Assembly: GCA_900315255.1 (NCBI GenBank)
Contig: OMYH01000001.1
Coordinates: forward strand, 62,001 to 126,000
DNA: 64,000 nucleotides
Direction: 5' to 3'
From: an uncultured Eubacteriales bacterium
GTDB taxonomy: Bacteria > Bacillota > Clostridia > Oscillospirales > Acutalibacteraceae
A program made the position numbers and the translations under genes. Positions 42,081 to 50,849 of this stretch are shown piece by piece (position 1 is the stretch's first letter; every line of letters starts with the position of its first letter). The notes beneath the pieces were generated by a model that was not told the origin of the DNA, did no database searches, and saw nothing but the letters and a program-made list of their open reading frames with translations.

Positions 42081-42764
42081 TTATCCTCTGTTTGTGTAGA
42101 TATACGGCTGAATCGAGCTTGCAAGCTGATTGAGCGGCATAGTCTGGAGATAGATCTTGCCGGGGCCTGTGATTACTGTGTTGAACAAGCCTTCGCCGCC
42201 GAACAAAACGTTCTTGAGTCCCGAAACCTGCTGAATATCCATCGAACAGGTTGCGTCCATAGCTGCAAGATAGCCTGTATCAACAAGCATTTGCTGACCC
42301 TTCTGAAGTGTATACTCAACAACATAACCGTCAAATTCTACGAATGCCACGCCGTTGCCCGAAAGACGCTGCATGATGAAGCCTTCACCGCCGAACAGAC
42401 CTGCACCGAATCTCTTCTGGAAGAAGACAGAAAGGGTAACGCTTCTTTCGCTTGCGAGGAAGCCTCTCTTCTGAACGATCATATCGTTTCCGGGTGATAT
42501 GTTGAATGCGCGGATACAGCCCGGTAAGCTTGACGCAAATGCGATCTGTCCGGGACCGCCCTGTGCGGTGTAGAGATTCTGGAACATTTTCTCTCCCGAG
42601 AATGCGCGTCCGATAGCTTTTCCGAGACCGCCGTTAGTGGTTGTTTCCATTTTCATATTCGGAGTCATCCACGCCATAGCTCCGTTTTCTGTGATGAGTG
42701 TTTCGTTTGCTTCAACTGTACAGATAACTGCCGGCAATGTATCGCCTACGATCTGATATTGCAT
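42081..42764 (-). CDS. AIM24/TIGR00266 family protein
   Basis: A 227-residue soluble beta-rich protein. MQYQIVGDTLPAVICTVEAN, then ENGAMAWMTPNMKMET and FGGEGFIMQRLSGNG, and later GLKNVLFGGEGLFN match the TIGR00266 family (AIM24-like beta-helix). The function in bacteria is unknown. It has a GGGAGG-like ribosome site and its own terminator. Confidence 0.93.
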   Translation of the reverse strand: MQYQIVGDTLPAVICTVEANETLITENGAMAWMTPNMKMETTTNGGLGKAIGRAFSGEKMFQNLYTAQGGPGQIAFASSLPGCIRAFNISPGNDMIVQKRGFLASERSVTLSVFFQKRFGAGLFGGEGFIMQRLSGNGVAFVEFDGYVVEYTLQKGQQMLVDTGYLAAMDATCSMDIQQVSGLKNVLFGGEGLFNTVITGPGKIYLQTMPLNQLASSIQPYIYTNRG

Positions 42765-42795
42765 ATATTTATCCTCCCTTAGGTGTATATTTACT

Positions 42796-42833
42796 AAAAC
42801 AGTCCGCTACATCAGCGTATAGCGGACTGTTTT
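42796..42833 (-). terminator. Terminator of the UgpC-type ATPase gene
   Basis: AAAACAGTCCGCTA and TAGCGGACTGTTTT form a perfect stem with a ten-base loop; it is symmetrical and serves the leftward gene. Confidence 0.85.
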
Positions 42834-42851
42834 AATTAATGACTATTTATA

Positions 42852-43964
42852 TTAGTTTGTAATCGTCTGCTCGGTTTCCTTATCGAAGAGGTGGATCTTC
42901 TCAACATCGATAGCGATATTGATGAGGTCGCCCGGCTGTGACTGAGATGTAGGCTCAACTCTTGCGGTGAGCGGAATACCGTCAACGGATACATACAGAT
43001 AAATTTCTGCACCCATAAGCTCGGTTACTTCTACGTTAGCTTCCAAAGCTCCTTCCGGATGCATTGCAACGTACTCGGGATCGTCATGGATATGCTCAGG
43101 ACGAATACCGAAGGTTACGTCTGTGTCTACATAGTCCTCAAGCTGATAGTCGAGGTTCTTTGACGGAGGAAGGAGGAGCTGATACTGACCAAACTGGAGA
43201 TAGTAGTCCTCACCGTACTTAACGATCCTGCCGTCTGCAAAGTTCATCTGCGGAGAGCCGATGAAGCCTGCAACGAACTCATTACAAGGAAGATCATAGA
43301 GGTGCTGAGGAGTATCAACCTGCTGGATGAAGCCGTCCTTCATAACAACGATACGAGTACCCATTGTCATAGCCTCTGTCTGATCGTGTGTTACATAAAT
43401 AAATGTTGTTCCGAGTCTCTTGTGGAGCTTGGAGATCTCTGTTCTCATCTGTGCACGCAGCTTTGCGTCAAGGTTTGAGAGCGGCTCGTCGAGAAGGAAT
43501 ACCTTAGGATCACGAACGATAGCACGACCCAAAGCAACACGCTGTCTCTGACCACCGGAGAGAGCCTTCGGCTTACGTTCGAGAAGATGGTCGATACCGA
43601 GGATTCTTGCAGCCTCTTCAACTCTTCTCTTCATTTCTTCCTGCGGAGTCTTTCTGAGCTTAAGACCGAAACACATATTATCATAAACTGTCATATGCGG
43701 ATAAAGAGCATAGTTCTGGAAAACCATGGCAATATCTCTGTCCTTAGGTGCAACGTCGTTACAGAGAACGTCACCGATATAAAGCTCGCCCTTACTGATG
43801 TCTTCAAGACCTGCGATCATACGAAGAGTCGTTGACTTACCGCAGCCTGAAGGGCCAACGAGGATGATAAATTCCTTATCGGCGATCTCAAGGTTAAAAT
43901 CGGTAACGGCAACAACGCCGCCGTCATAAATTTTGTAAATGTGCTGTAAAGATACATTTGCCAT
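42852..43964 (-). CDS. UgpC/MsmK-type sugar ABC transporter ATPase
   Basis: A 370-residue ATPase of the carbohydrate-uptake group 1. It has Walker A GPSGCGKST, signature LSGGQRQRVALGRAI, Walker B VFLLDEPLSNLDAK and a C-terminal TOBE-type regulatory domain (about 240-370). No binding protein or permease is adjacent. In streptococci and bacilli such orphan ATPases (MsmK, MsmX) power several sugar importers, so a shared role in oligosaccharide uptake is likely. ATG 43964 follows AGGAGG; the longer ORF adds 19 codons without one. Confidence 0.93.
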   Translation of the reverse strand: MANVSLQHIYKIYDGGVVAVTDFNLEIADKEFIILVGPSGCGKSTTLRMIAGLEDISKGELYIGDVLCNDVAPKDRDIAMVFQNYALYPHMTVYDNMCFGLKLRKTPQEEMKRRVEEAARILGIDHLLERKPKALSGGQRQRVALGRAIVRDPKVFLLDEPLSNLDAKLRAQMRTEISKLHKRLGTTFIYVTHDQTEAMTMGTRIVVMKDGFIQQVDTPQHLYDLPCNEFVAGFIGSPQMNFADGRIVKYGEDYYLQFGQYQLLLPPSKNLDYQLEDYVDTDVTFGIRPEHIHDDPEYVAMHPEGALEANVEVTELMGAEIYLYVSVDGIPLTARVEPTSQSQPGDLINIAIDVEKIHLFDKETEQTITN

Positions 43965-44133
43965 ATAAATAAACCTCCTATATATTGCCAACGGTACACC
44001 GTAGGGCAAACCAACTTTCAATTACACTATATAATATAACAGATTTTCAGAGATTTTACCATTAATTTTTTCACTAAAGATTTATCAAATACTTTATGTA
44101 ATATCTCCAAAAGTATAAAATCAAATAATTTTT

Positions 44134-44847
44134 TTAGTCATTATCACTACTGAATACTGTAGAAATTTCAAAATCTGACAGTAATCTGCATTCTCCTCTT
44201 CCGAGGTTTTTATCGGACTTCAGTCCGCCTATACGAATACGTTCGAGCTTTTCCACTGTCCGTCCGACATAAGCGAACAGGTTTTTGACCTCGTGGAACT
44301 TTCCCTCGGTAATTTCTATTCTGACGCAGCAGTCCTTTATCTCAACGATCCTTGCAGGGCGGTATACGGTGCCGTCACGAAGTGTGACCCCGTTTTCCAG
44401 GATCCTTATATCCTCGTCTGTTACAGGCTCATCAAGAAGCGCCTCATATTCTTTCGGAACATGACTTTTCGGGGACAGCATACGGTGGGCGAAATCGCCG
44501 TCATCCGTGATTATCAGAAGTCCCGTTGTGTCACGGTCGAGTCTGCCTGCGGGAAAAAGCCCGGGCCTTTGGTATTCTTCGGGCAGAAGGTCGATAACGG
44601 TAGCGGCGTGTTTGTCGTTTGAAGCACTAAGAACCCCTTCGGGTTTGTTCATTATTATATAGATATACTTTTTATATTGTATACGTTTTGCACCGACCTC
44701 TATTATATCATTATCGGGATCAATCTTTATGTCGGATTTTCGGACGATAACACCGTTGACTTTTATTTTTTTATCGGCTGCGAGCTTTCGTGCTTCCTTT
44801 CGTGAGCATATGCCCTGTGACGAGAGTATTTTATCGAGTCTTTCCAT
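44134..44847 (-). CDS. RsuA/RluB family pseudouridine synthase
   Basis: A 237-residue enzyme. An N-terminal S4 RNA-binding domain (MERLDKILSSQGICSRKEAR, then VNGVIVRKSDIKI) precedes the catalytic domain with PAGRLDRDTTGLLIITDDGD, containing the active-site Asp. Members make pseudouridine in 16S (RsuA) or 23S (RluB/E) rRNA; length favours the RsuA type. It appears monocistronic and is divergent from the lipase-like gene. Confidence 0.93.
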   Translation of the reverse strand: MERLDKILSSQGICSRKEARKLAADKKIKVNGVIVRKSDIKIDPDNDIIEVGAKRIQYKKYIYIIMNKPEGVLSASNDKHAATVIDLLPEEYQRPGLFPAGRLDRDTTGLLIITDDGDFAHRMLSPKSHVPKEYEALLDEPVTDEDIRILENGVTLRDGTVYRPARIVEIKDCCVRIEITEGKFHEVKNLFAYVGRTVEKLERIRIGGLKSDKNLGRGECRLLSDFEISTVFSSDND

Positions 44848-44946
44848 ATATAGATCCTTTCTGCCGGGATAGAATTATTAGAATTTGATTAAAAGCATTG
44901 ATATTAGTATTATGTATTATTATAATGAGTTACAGGGGGGAGAATT

Positions 44947-46269
44947 ATGAAGCAGTTAAAAAGAGCAGTCAAGGGTGTAGGTTTGCTTGTCTTGTGCGTA
45001 TGCTTTGCACTGATATATGTACATCCGCTGTTGATCCCTTTGTCGCTGACATTTCTTGCCTTGTTCATATGGCTGGTGATCAGACCTGCCTCGATAGAGA
45101 ACAGCAGCAAGCGTCTGAAACACATTTATTATGCGCTGGAGCTTTTGTCCTCCTATGCGTGGAGTATAGTTTTAGAGATACCGTTTTTGATAATCCTGCC
45201 AAGAATATCACATATTCCTCTGTATGGAATGATAGTATATTCCGTTGCACGCCTGATGACAGGGGCAGTGATCATGATCGTTTCGGTTATCCGTTTGGCA
45301 GTTGCCAGCGCACGGCTGGGAATAATAACAAGGATCGTGCTTCTGCTTATGTGGTGGATCCCAGTGATCAATATTATTGTGATAATAAGAGCGTGTACGA
45401 CAGCAGGCAGAGAATATGAGCTTGAAACGCAGCGCAACGAGCTTTTTGACGTGCGTAAGGAAAACGAGATATGCAAAACGAAATACCCAATTCTTATGGT
45501 GCACGGTGTGTTCTTCCGTGATACTAAATATCTCAACTACTGGGGCAGAATACCGCGTGAGCTTATCAGGAACGGAGCGGAAATCTATTACGGTAATCAA
45601 CAGTCTGCCTCAAGTATCAAAGACAGCGCACGGGAGCTAATGATCAGAATAAAGCAGATCACAGAAGAAACAGGCTGCGGCAAGGTGAACATAATCGCTC
45701 ATTCAAAGGGCGGTCTGGATTCAAGGTATGCCATATCCGTGCTCGGCGGCGATCAGTATGTGGCGTCGCTGACTACTGTCAATACACCTCACAGAGGCTG
45801 TGCGTTTGCGGATCATCTGCTCGGAAAAATGCCGTCGTTTATAAAAAACTTCGTTGCTTTCAATTATAACCGCACTCTCAGAAGGCTCGGTGACAAGTCG
45901 CCCGATTTCCTTGCAGCGGTAGACGATCTCACACAGGAGAGATGTTTTCTGTTCAACGAGGCAGTACATGACAAAGAGGGAGTGTTTTATCAGAGCATAG
46001 GCTCGAAAATGCGGAGCAAGAAGGGTGCAAAATTCATTCTGCGGTTTACATACAGTCTGGTAAAAAAGTATTCATCTCCCATAAATGACGGTCTTGTTGA
46101 TGTCGATTCGATGAGGTGGGGGCATAGCTTTGAGCTGATTCAACCGAAGTCAAAGAGGGGAATATCTCACGGCGACATGATAGACCTGTTAAGGGAAGAT
46201 ATACCTGGTTTTGATGTAAGAGAGGTGTATGTTCAGATCGTGCAGGGACTAAAGGCGAGGGGGATGTAA
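44947..46269 (+). CDS. Membrane-anchored alpha/beta hydrolase (lipase-like)
   Basis: A 440-residue protein. The first 170 residues have four or five membrane segments (VKGVGLLVLCVCFALIYVHP at the start). The C-terminal hydrolase has YPILMVHGVFF (oxyanion region), the nucleophile elbow NIIAHSKGGLDSRYA with the Ser in AHSKG, and TPHRG. An Asp/His pair probably lies in NDGLVDVDSMRWGHSFEL and the following GISHGDM. It resembles bacterial triacylglycerol lipase and PGAP1-like folds. GGGGGGAG precedes the ATG. Confidence 0.87.
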   Translation: MKQLKRAVKGVGLLVLCVCFALIYVHPLLIPLSLTFLALFIWLVIRPASIENSSKRLKHIYYALELLSSYAWSIVLEIPFLIILPRISHIPLYGMIVYSVARLMTGAVIMIVSVIRLAVASARLGIITRIVLLLMWWIPVINIIVIIRACTTAGREYELETQRNELFDVRKENEICKTKYPILMVHGVFFRDTKYLNYWGRIPRELIRNGAEIYYGNQQSASSIKDSARELMIRIKQITEETGCGKVNIIAHSKGGLDSRYAISVLGGDQYVASLTTVNTPHRGCAFADHLLGKMPSFIKNFVAFNYNRTLRRLGDKSPDFLAAVDDLTQERCFLFNEAVHDKEGVFYQSIGSKMRSKKGAKFILRFTYSLVKKYSSPINDGLVDVDSMRWGHSFELIQPKSKRGISHGDMIDLLREDIPGFDVREVYVQIVQGLKARGM

Positions 46270-46274
46270 GGTGT

Positions 46275-46586
46275 GGGTCGGCAAGCGCCGACGGGCAAAT
46301 TCCGTCCGACTTTATTGTTAACTACAGACTTTTCCGCACATTAGGGAGACACTGATTAAATCGAGTGCCGAAGTTGCGCCGTCAGATTTTTAGGCAAATT
46401 GTGCGAAAAATCCGCAGGAATACTGACGTATTTCAAGGTGATTTAATCAGTGGTTCCTTAGGTTTACTTCTTCTTGACAATCATGAAGGGGGTCGGCGAG
46501 CGCCGACGGGCAAATTCCGTCCGACTTTATTGTTAACTACAGACTTTTCCGCACATTAGGTTTACTTTTTCTCGACAATCGTGAAG
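46275..46586 (+). repeat. Tandem duplication of about 97 bp, first copy interrupted
   Basis: The segment starting GGGTCGGCAAGCGCCGACGG at 46275 recurs at 46490 with one change in the first 20 bases and continues through TTTTCCGCACATTAG. In the second copy this is followed directly by GTTTACTTTTTCTCGACAAT. In the first the same text (GTTTACTTCTTCTTGACAAT) appears only after the MITE at 46345-46457. The second copy is therefore the empty site. Confidence 0.88.
46345..46457. mobile_element. MITE, copy A (113 bp)
   Basis: The ends are imperfect inverted repeats, GGAGACACTGATTAAATC and the complement of GGAACCACTGATTAAATC. It is flanked by a direct repeat TTAG (46341-46344, 46458-46461). It has no coding capacity. 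Its left 33 bases and right end match the reverse complement of the copy at 50155-50280, whereas the middle differs. Confidence 0.87.
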
Positions 46587-46709
46587 GGGGGCGGCGTTTG
46601 CCCACCGTTTTACTAAGCTGCTATCCGCAGTAAAGCTTCTGTGCGGAGATAACGTTCGTCACGGATAAAGTCTGACGGAAACACCTGCGGGAGTGTGCCT
46701 GCCCGCACA

Positions 46710-46839
46710 ATAATCCCAACTCCCCTAAGGACTGTAAGTTATATGGGGTTATTGAAGAAAACCCGCATAGAATCAGGTTTTTTTCAAGATTCATTTATAA
46801 ACTATTGTCCTTAGGGGGTGATGTGAATATTGGGATTAT
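46710..46839. repeat. Second inverted-repeat element
   Basis: ATAATCCCAACTCCCCTAAG with GAC (46710-46732) is mirrored at 46807-46839 by GTCCTTAGGGGG followed, after a gap, by TATTGGGATTAT. The element is about 130 bp and lacks genes. It may be another MITE or a long RNA hairpin; no target duplication is obvious. Confidence 0.55.
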
Positions 46840-46982
46840 TGGGATATTCCGCGGATTTAGCGACAAGCTCTATTCTGATACAAGGGTTAACTCATGTGGT
46901 TTGCCGCAAGTTTAATGTCAGACCCACAATAGACTATGAATGCGTAACGTCAGCGGCGGTTCGCCGCCTGTCTGCACAGAAA

Positions 46983-47021
46983 ACGCTCCCTCGGGACATC
47001 GCCGTAAGGGAGCTTTATTTT
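46983..47021. terminator. Terminator
   Basis: GCTCCCT pairs with AGGGAGC across a CG-rich loop, followed by TTTATTTT on the + strand and GTTTTC on the other. It ends the leftward hypothetical gene. Confidence 0.75.
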
Positions 47022-47532
47022 AAGGAGTATCTCTCGTTTCGGTAGAGATGAACTCGTCATATTTTTCATCATTGACGATGAACATCTCGTGTCCGTCCTG
47101 CTCAATCGTGAAAATGTGTCGGCTGACGGATGTGTCTGTTTCGGGGGTGTTGCGGTAGCGTATGATCTTTGTCACGGTAGCGTCGATCGTGTATTGCTTG
47201 TTAGAGTAGCTCACCGAATTGTAATCTATCGAATAGTCTGCTTTATCTACTTCGAATCCCGTACCCTCACTGTGACTCTTGGCGATATTGCTCGTTTTGT
47301 AATTGTTTAAGTACCAGAAATCGCAGCCCTGCTTGACGATCCCGCGAAACGACTGCTTCTGATCCGAGGTGTAATTTCTGACTACCGAGGTAACATATTC
47401 GTCTACAAGAGCTTTTGCCTGATCGTCGCTACGCAAAAATAATCCGTTTATGTCTGCGTATATAAAATATCCTGCTGTACCGGCTAAAATAATACCAACC
47501 AGACACATACATATCCTTCTAAGCATAAGCAC
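47020..47532 (-). CDS. Membrane-anchored hypothetical protein
   Basis: A 170-residue protein with one N-terminal membrane segment (MCLVGIILAGTAGYFIYADI) and an extracellular domain of about 140 residues with regular beta strands (KQYTIDATVTKIIRYRNTPE, then SRHIFTIEQDGHEMFIVND). The fold could be NTF2- or SnoaL-like, but this is weak. The start is uncertain: a GTG at 47532 has GGAG five bases upstream; an ATG two codons later is possible. Confidence 0.72.
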   Translation of the reverse strand: MLMLRRICMCLVGIILAGTAGYFIYADINGLFLRSDDQAKALVDEYVTSVVRNYTSDQKQSFRGIVKQGCDFWYLNNYKTSNIAKSHSEGTGFEVDKADYSIDYNSVSYSNKQYTIDATVTKIIRYRNTPETDTSVSRHIFTIEQDGHEMFIVNDEKYDEFISTETRDTP

Positions 47533-47661
47533 AATATCTCCGAAATTCTATTTTGTTTGATTAAGTTCGATCATTTCTGATTATATTATATAACAAATTT
47601 TTTTGTTGTAAATACGGTTTTTGCATTGTTTTATTTTTTTTTACAAATTCTAAAAATATTA

Positions 47662-47690
47662 TTTACAAAACAGGCAATATATGCTATATT
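47662..47690 (+). promoter_or_regulatory. Promoter of the epimerase gene
   Basis: TTTACA (47662-47667), 17 bases, TATATT (47685-47690). Confidence 0.5.
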
Positions 47691-47734
47691 TAGCGTTAAC
47701 ATACTAATATGCGAAATTCAAAGAGGTGCATTCT

Positions 47735-48664
47735 ATGAGAAAGATACTGGTAACGGGCGGAACGGTTTTTGTGAGCAGATACATAGCCGAGCATTACGTT
47801 AATTTCATTCCCGAATACACAGCAGAAACTGACGCCGAGGTTTATGTTCTCAATCGGGGGACGCACAGACAGGTCAAGGGCGTACATCTGATAGAGTGTG
47901 ATAAGAACAACATAGGCGATAGATTAAAGAAATATCATTTCGATGTCGTGATCGCCGTCAATATATACACAAAATACGAGATGGAGCAGCTGATCGACGG
48001 ATTATCAGAGATCAACGACTTTGTGTTTATCAGCAGCAGCGCCGTATATCCCGAAACTTTGCCGCAGCCTTTTACAGAAGAAATGCCCTGCGGTGAAAAC
48101 AGCATATGGGGCGCATACGGCATAAACAAGTTGGAAGCGGAGAGATATTTGCAGGAGAGAGTGCCACAGGCGTATATACTCAGACCGCCATATCTGTACG
48201 GTGAGATGAATAATTTGTACAGAGAAGCTTTTGTGTTTGACTGCGCAATAGCCGAAAGGAAATTCTATGTTCCTAATGACGGTAGTATGAAGCTGCAGTT
48301 TTTCTATGTGGGCGATCTTTGTAGATTCATTGATATTATACTCAGGATCAAGCCTGAACAGAAAATATTCAATGTAGGGAATAAAGAGACAGATGATGTT
48401 AATTCGTTTGTCAAAGCCTGCTACCGAGCGTTGTGGAATCGACCCGAGATCGTGAATGTCTACGGTGAGGTCGAACAGAGATGTTATTTCCCGTTCCGTA
48501 ATTACGGTTATGAGCTGGACGTGTCAAAAATGCTGGAGCTTATGTATGACCCCATACCGCTTGACAAGGGACTCAGACTCTCATATGCGTGGTATCGGAA
48601 CAACTCGAATGCAGTGAATAAAAAGCCGTATTTTGAGTATATAGACAGATATCTGGAGAAGTAA
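47735..48664 (+). CDS. NAD-dependent epimerase/dehydratase family protein
   Basis: A 309-residue extended short-chain dehydrogenase. It starts KILVTGGTVFVSRYIAEHYV, a variant of the GxxGxxG nucleotide loop in which the second and third Gly are replaced (TGGTVFVS). The catalytic YxxxK is YGINKLEAE near residue 130, preceded by SSSAVYPE. RPPYLYGEMN follows. The substrate is probably a nucleotide sugar or similar; function unassigned. AGAGGTG supports the ATG at 47735; the upstream GTG lies in the ribosome site. Confidence 0.88.
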   Translation: MRKILVTGGTVFVSRYIAEHYVNFIPEYTAETDAEVYVLNRGTHRQVKGVHLIECDKNNIGDRLKKYHFDVVIAVNIYTKYEMEQLIDGLSEINDFVFISSSAVYPETLPQPFTEEMPCGENSIWGAYGINKLEAERYLQERVPQAYILRPPYLYGEMNNLYREAFVFDCAIAERKFYVPNDGSMKLQFFYVGDLCRFIDIILRIKPEQKIFNVGNKETDDVNSFVKACYRALWNRPEIVNVYGEVEQRCYFPFRNYGYELDVSKMLELMYDPIPLDKGLRLSYAWYRNNSNAVNKKPYFEYIDRYLEK

Positions 48665-48669
48665 AAAAA

Positions 48670-48708
48670 TTACCGCCCGTATCCCAAACGGATATTGGCG
48701 GTAAAATT
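48670..48708. terminator. Bidirectional terminator
   Basis: TTACCGCCCGTATCC and GGATATTGGCGGTAA pair (one mismatch), flanked by A and T runs. It separates the epimerase and ychF genes. Confidence 0.87.
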
Positions 48709-48711
48709 ATT

Positions 48712-49806
48712 TCAGACATTAAATTTAAATAAAACAATATCTCCGTCTTTCATGACGTATTCCTTGCCCTCGCTGCGAACAAGACCCTTTTCCTTGGCCG
48801 CAGTCATCGAGCCGCAGTTCATCAGCTCGTCAAAAGAGATAACGTCCGCGCGGATAAATCCTCTTTCAAAATCGCTGTGGATCTTTCCTGCTGCCTGCGG
48901 CGCTTTGGTGCCCTTTTTGATAGTCCATGCCCTTACCTCCGGCTTGCCTGCGGTGAGGTAGGAGATAAGACCGAGCAGAGAGTAGCACTCGCGGATAAGT
49001 CTGTCAAGACCCGACTCTTCAAGACCCATATCGGACAGGAACATAGATTTTTCGTCCTTATCCATTTCGGCGATATCAGCTTCGATCTGGGCGCATATTG
49101 GGAGGACTCCTGCGTTCTCGCTCTCGGCGATCGCCTTTACTGCTTTGTATCCCTCGTTGTTTTCAATGCCGTTTGCGAAATCGTCTTCACTCATATTGGC
49201 GGCATAGATAACGGGCTTGTTTGTAAGCAGCGCAACGTCTGCAAGCAAAGCCTTTTCTTCATCGGTACACTCAACGGAGCGCGCGGGCTTGCCCTCCTCC
49301 AAGGTCGCTTTGACACGCTTGAAGAAATCGAGATCGACCTGATACTTTTTATCGGCTTTAAGCATTTTCGTTGTTTTGTCGATACGTCTGTCGATCATCT
49401 CAACATCGGAGATGATAAGCTCAAGATTAATAGTATCTATATCACGCTGAGGGTCTATACTGCCTTCAACGTGGATTATGTCGTCGTCTTCAAAACATCT
49501 CACAACGTGAACGATAGCGTCACATTCTCTGATGTTGGACAGAAACTTGTTGCCGAGACCCTCGCCCTTGGAAGCGCCCTTCACAAGGCCTGCAATGTCT
49601 ACGAATTCTATCGAGGCGGGCGTATACTTATCGGGGTTATACATCTCGGCGAGCTTATCAAGCCTTTTATCGGGTACGGCAACCACGCCTACGTTAGGCT
49701 CGATCGTACAGAACGGGTAGTTTGCGCTCTGAGCGCCTGCGTTTGTTATAGCGTTGAAAAGTGTGCTCTTGCCGACATTCGGCAAGCCGACTATACCTAA
49801 TTTCAT
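48712..49806 (-). CDS. ychF: Redox-regulated ATPase YchF (Obg-like)
   Basis: A 364-residue P-loop protein of the Obg family. [18 protein letters not shown] is the P-loop and [18 protein letters not shown] the G3/switch II region. YAANMSE stands at the G4 position, so specificity is for ATP, as known for YchF. The C-terminal TGS domain contains [20 protein letters not shown] and [13 protein letters not shown]. Length is normal. It binds ribosomes and acts in translation and oxidative-stress responses. Confidence 0.97.
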   Translation of the reverse strand: MKLGIVGLPNVGKSTLFNAITNAGAQSANYPFCTIEPNVGVVAVPDKRLDKLAEMYNPDKYTPASIEFVDIAGLVKGASKGEGLGNKFLSNIRECDAIVHVVRCFEDDDIIHVEGSIDPQRDIDTINLELIISDVEMIDRRIDKTTKMLKADKKYQVDLDFFKRVKATLEEGKPARSVECTDEEKALLADVALLTNKPVIYAANMSEDDFANGIENNEGYKAVKAIAESENAGVLPICAQIEADIAEMDKDEKSMFLSDMGLEESGLDRLIRECYSLLGLISYLTAGKPEVRAWTIKKGTKAPQAAGKIHSDFERGFIRADVISFDELMNCGSMTAAKEKGLVRSEGKEYVMKDGDIVLFKFNV

Positions 49807-49910
49807 ATTATATCTGCTCCTTGTTTTGGAATGATCACGAATGTATTATAGCATATCCGCAAGGTTTTAACAAGCGGCTGCAGCGGTAAATTTGCGAATT
49901 CTGTATTTAT

Positions 49911-50144
49911 CTAAAAAAACAATTTAAAAAGATATAACTCTACAAAGATTATCAGTATGAACAGTATACCTGCAAAATAGAAATTAACATGATAACTTGT
50001 ATCAGGCGGCTCGGATTCGGTCTGTCTCGATTTCTTGAGAGCGTCTTTCTTTTTGTCAAATCCTCGCTCGATCAATATGATCGCACACCCTCCGACAGGA
50101 TACGAAATGACAAAAGATACGATCAGAAAAAACACCATACCCAT
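49911..50144 (-). CDS. Small membrane protein
   Basis: A 77-residue protein with two membrane segments (VFFLIVSFVISYPVGGCAII and FYFAGILFILIIFVELYLFK) separated by a charged Lys/Asp/Glu linker. No family is recognised. The MITE at 50155 ends ten bases from its start codon and probably separates it from its original upstream region. Confidence 0.65.
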   Translation of the reverse strand: MGMVFFLIVSFVISYPVGGCAIILIERGFDKKKDALKKSRQTESEPPDTSYHVNFYFAGILFILIIFVELYLFKLFF

Positions 50145-50154
50145 ATTATCTTAA

Positions 50155-50280
50155 GGAACCACTGATTAAATCACGTCCTTCGGACTGAGCACCAAATTTG
50201 CTTGCATCTTTTTGTCAAATTGCACTCAAAATCCTTGAAATACGTCAGCAACTTCGGCACTCGATTTAATCAGTGTCTCC
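50155..50280. mobile_element. MITE, copy B (126 bp)
   Basis: It begins GGAACCACTGATTAAATC and ends with the complement of GGAGACACTGATTAAATC, flanked by TTAA on both sides (50151-50154, 50281-50284). It is in the opposite orientation to the copy at 46345. Its internal sequence includes CAACTTCGGCACTCG, shared with copy A, and a unique middle. The right-hand TTAA supplies the stop codon of the adjacent leftward gene. Confidence 0.88.
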
Positions 50281-50670
50281 TTAATTTCCTTTATTGAGCT
50301 TCACAGGCAAACTTGTTTCATCTGCTTCAGCCGCAAAAATACAATTCTGAATCAGCTGCTGTATTTCTTTGCAGTCCTCTGTCAGTGACTGAAGGAGGAC
50401 TTTTCCGATGTAACCCGAGGTAAATAACAGGCTGATCCAATATTCTGCTGCGGCTGCTCTGTCCAAGGCAGATTTGAGGATCGATGCGACCTCTTCGCTG
50501 TGCGATCGCAGCTGTGCTTCGTGTATAAAAATACCGATACACATGGTGTCTTCGATGATCTGTTCGGATACGACAGGCTCGTTGTGTTCTTTCATCAGAC
50601 TTTGGTGCAGCTTGATCATGCGCGCGCCAAATTTAACCGCTTTGTCAGGCAAGGTCTTTTCTATGTACAT
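50281..50670 (-). CDS. Four-helix bundle protein (S23/Avd-like)
   Basis: A 129-residue all-helical protein. LPDKAVKFGARMIKLHQSL, then QIIEDTMCIGIFIHEAQLRS and AAEYWISLLFTSGYIG match the TIGR02436 four-helix family, which includes rRNA intervening-sequence and Avd-like proteins. ATG 50670 follows AGAGGA; the longer frame adds 20 codons without a ribosome site. The stop codon lies in the target duplication of the MITE, so insertion may have changed the C-terminal end. Confidence 0.8.
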   Translation of the reverse strand: MYIEKTLPDKAVKFGARMIKLHQSLMKEHNEPVVSEQIIEDTMCIGIFIHEAQLRSHSEEVASILKSALDRAAAAEYWISLLFTSGYIGKVLLQSLTEDCKEIQQLIQNCIFAAEADETSLPVKLNKGN

Positions 50671-50770
50671 TTCTTTTTCCTCTTTTTGATGATCTTCGGA
50701 TATATCACAAAATCGTTGTTTATTGATCATATACTAAGAATACCCCGCCACATAAGTGACGGGGCGTTTC

Positions 50771-50845
50771 TGGTGACCCGGACGAGAATCGAACTCGTGT
50801 TACCGCCGTGAAAGGGCGGTGTCTTAACCGCTTGACCACCGGGCC
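50771..50845 (-). tRNA. tRNA-Glu (anticodon TTC)
   Basis: A 75-base tRNA including encoded CCA. On the minus strand it begins GGCCCGGTGGTCAAGCGG; the anticodon loop in CGCCCTTTCACGGCG gives TTC. GTTCGATTCTC is the T arm. It is followed by tRNA-Met upstream on the same strand, so transcription runs Met then Glu. Confidence 0.95.
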
Positions 50846-50849
50846 AAAG

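Larger units (their letters stand above)
46270..47019. other. Repeat-rich intergenic region
   Basis: A 750-base gap without a credible gene. It holds a two-copy tandem repeat, a complete MITE inserted in the first copy, an inverted-repeat element at 46710-46839, GCGGCGGTTCGCCGC at 46955-46969, and a terminator. A frame at 46830-47045 has no ribosome site or homology and is rejected. Confidence 0.75.

Noticed and set aside
46830-47045. 71-residue frame in the repeat-rich gap
   Set aside because: No ribosome site, overlaps the inverted repeat and the terminator, and the translation has no family.
48877-49800. 307-residue + strand frame opposite ychF
   Set aside because: The translation has no domain, whereas the minus strand gives a full-length YchF; it is a shadow.
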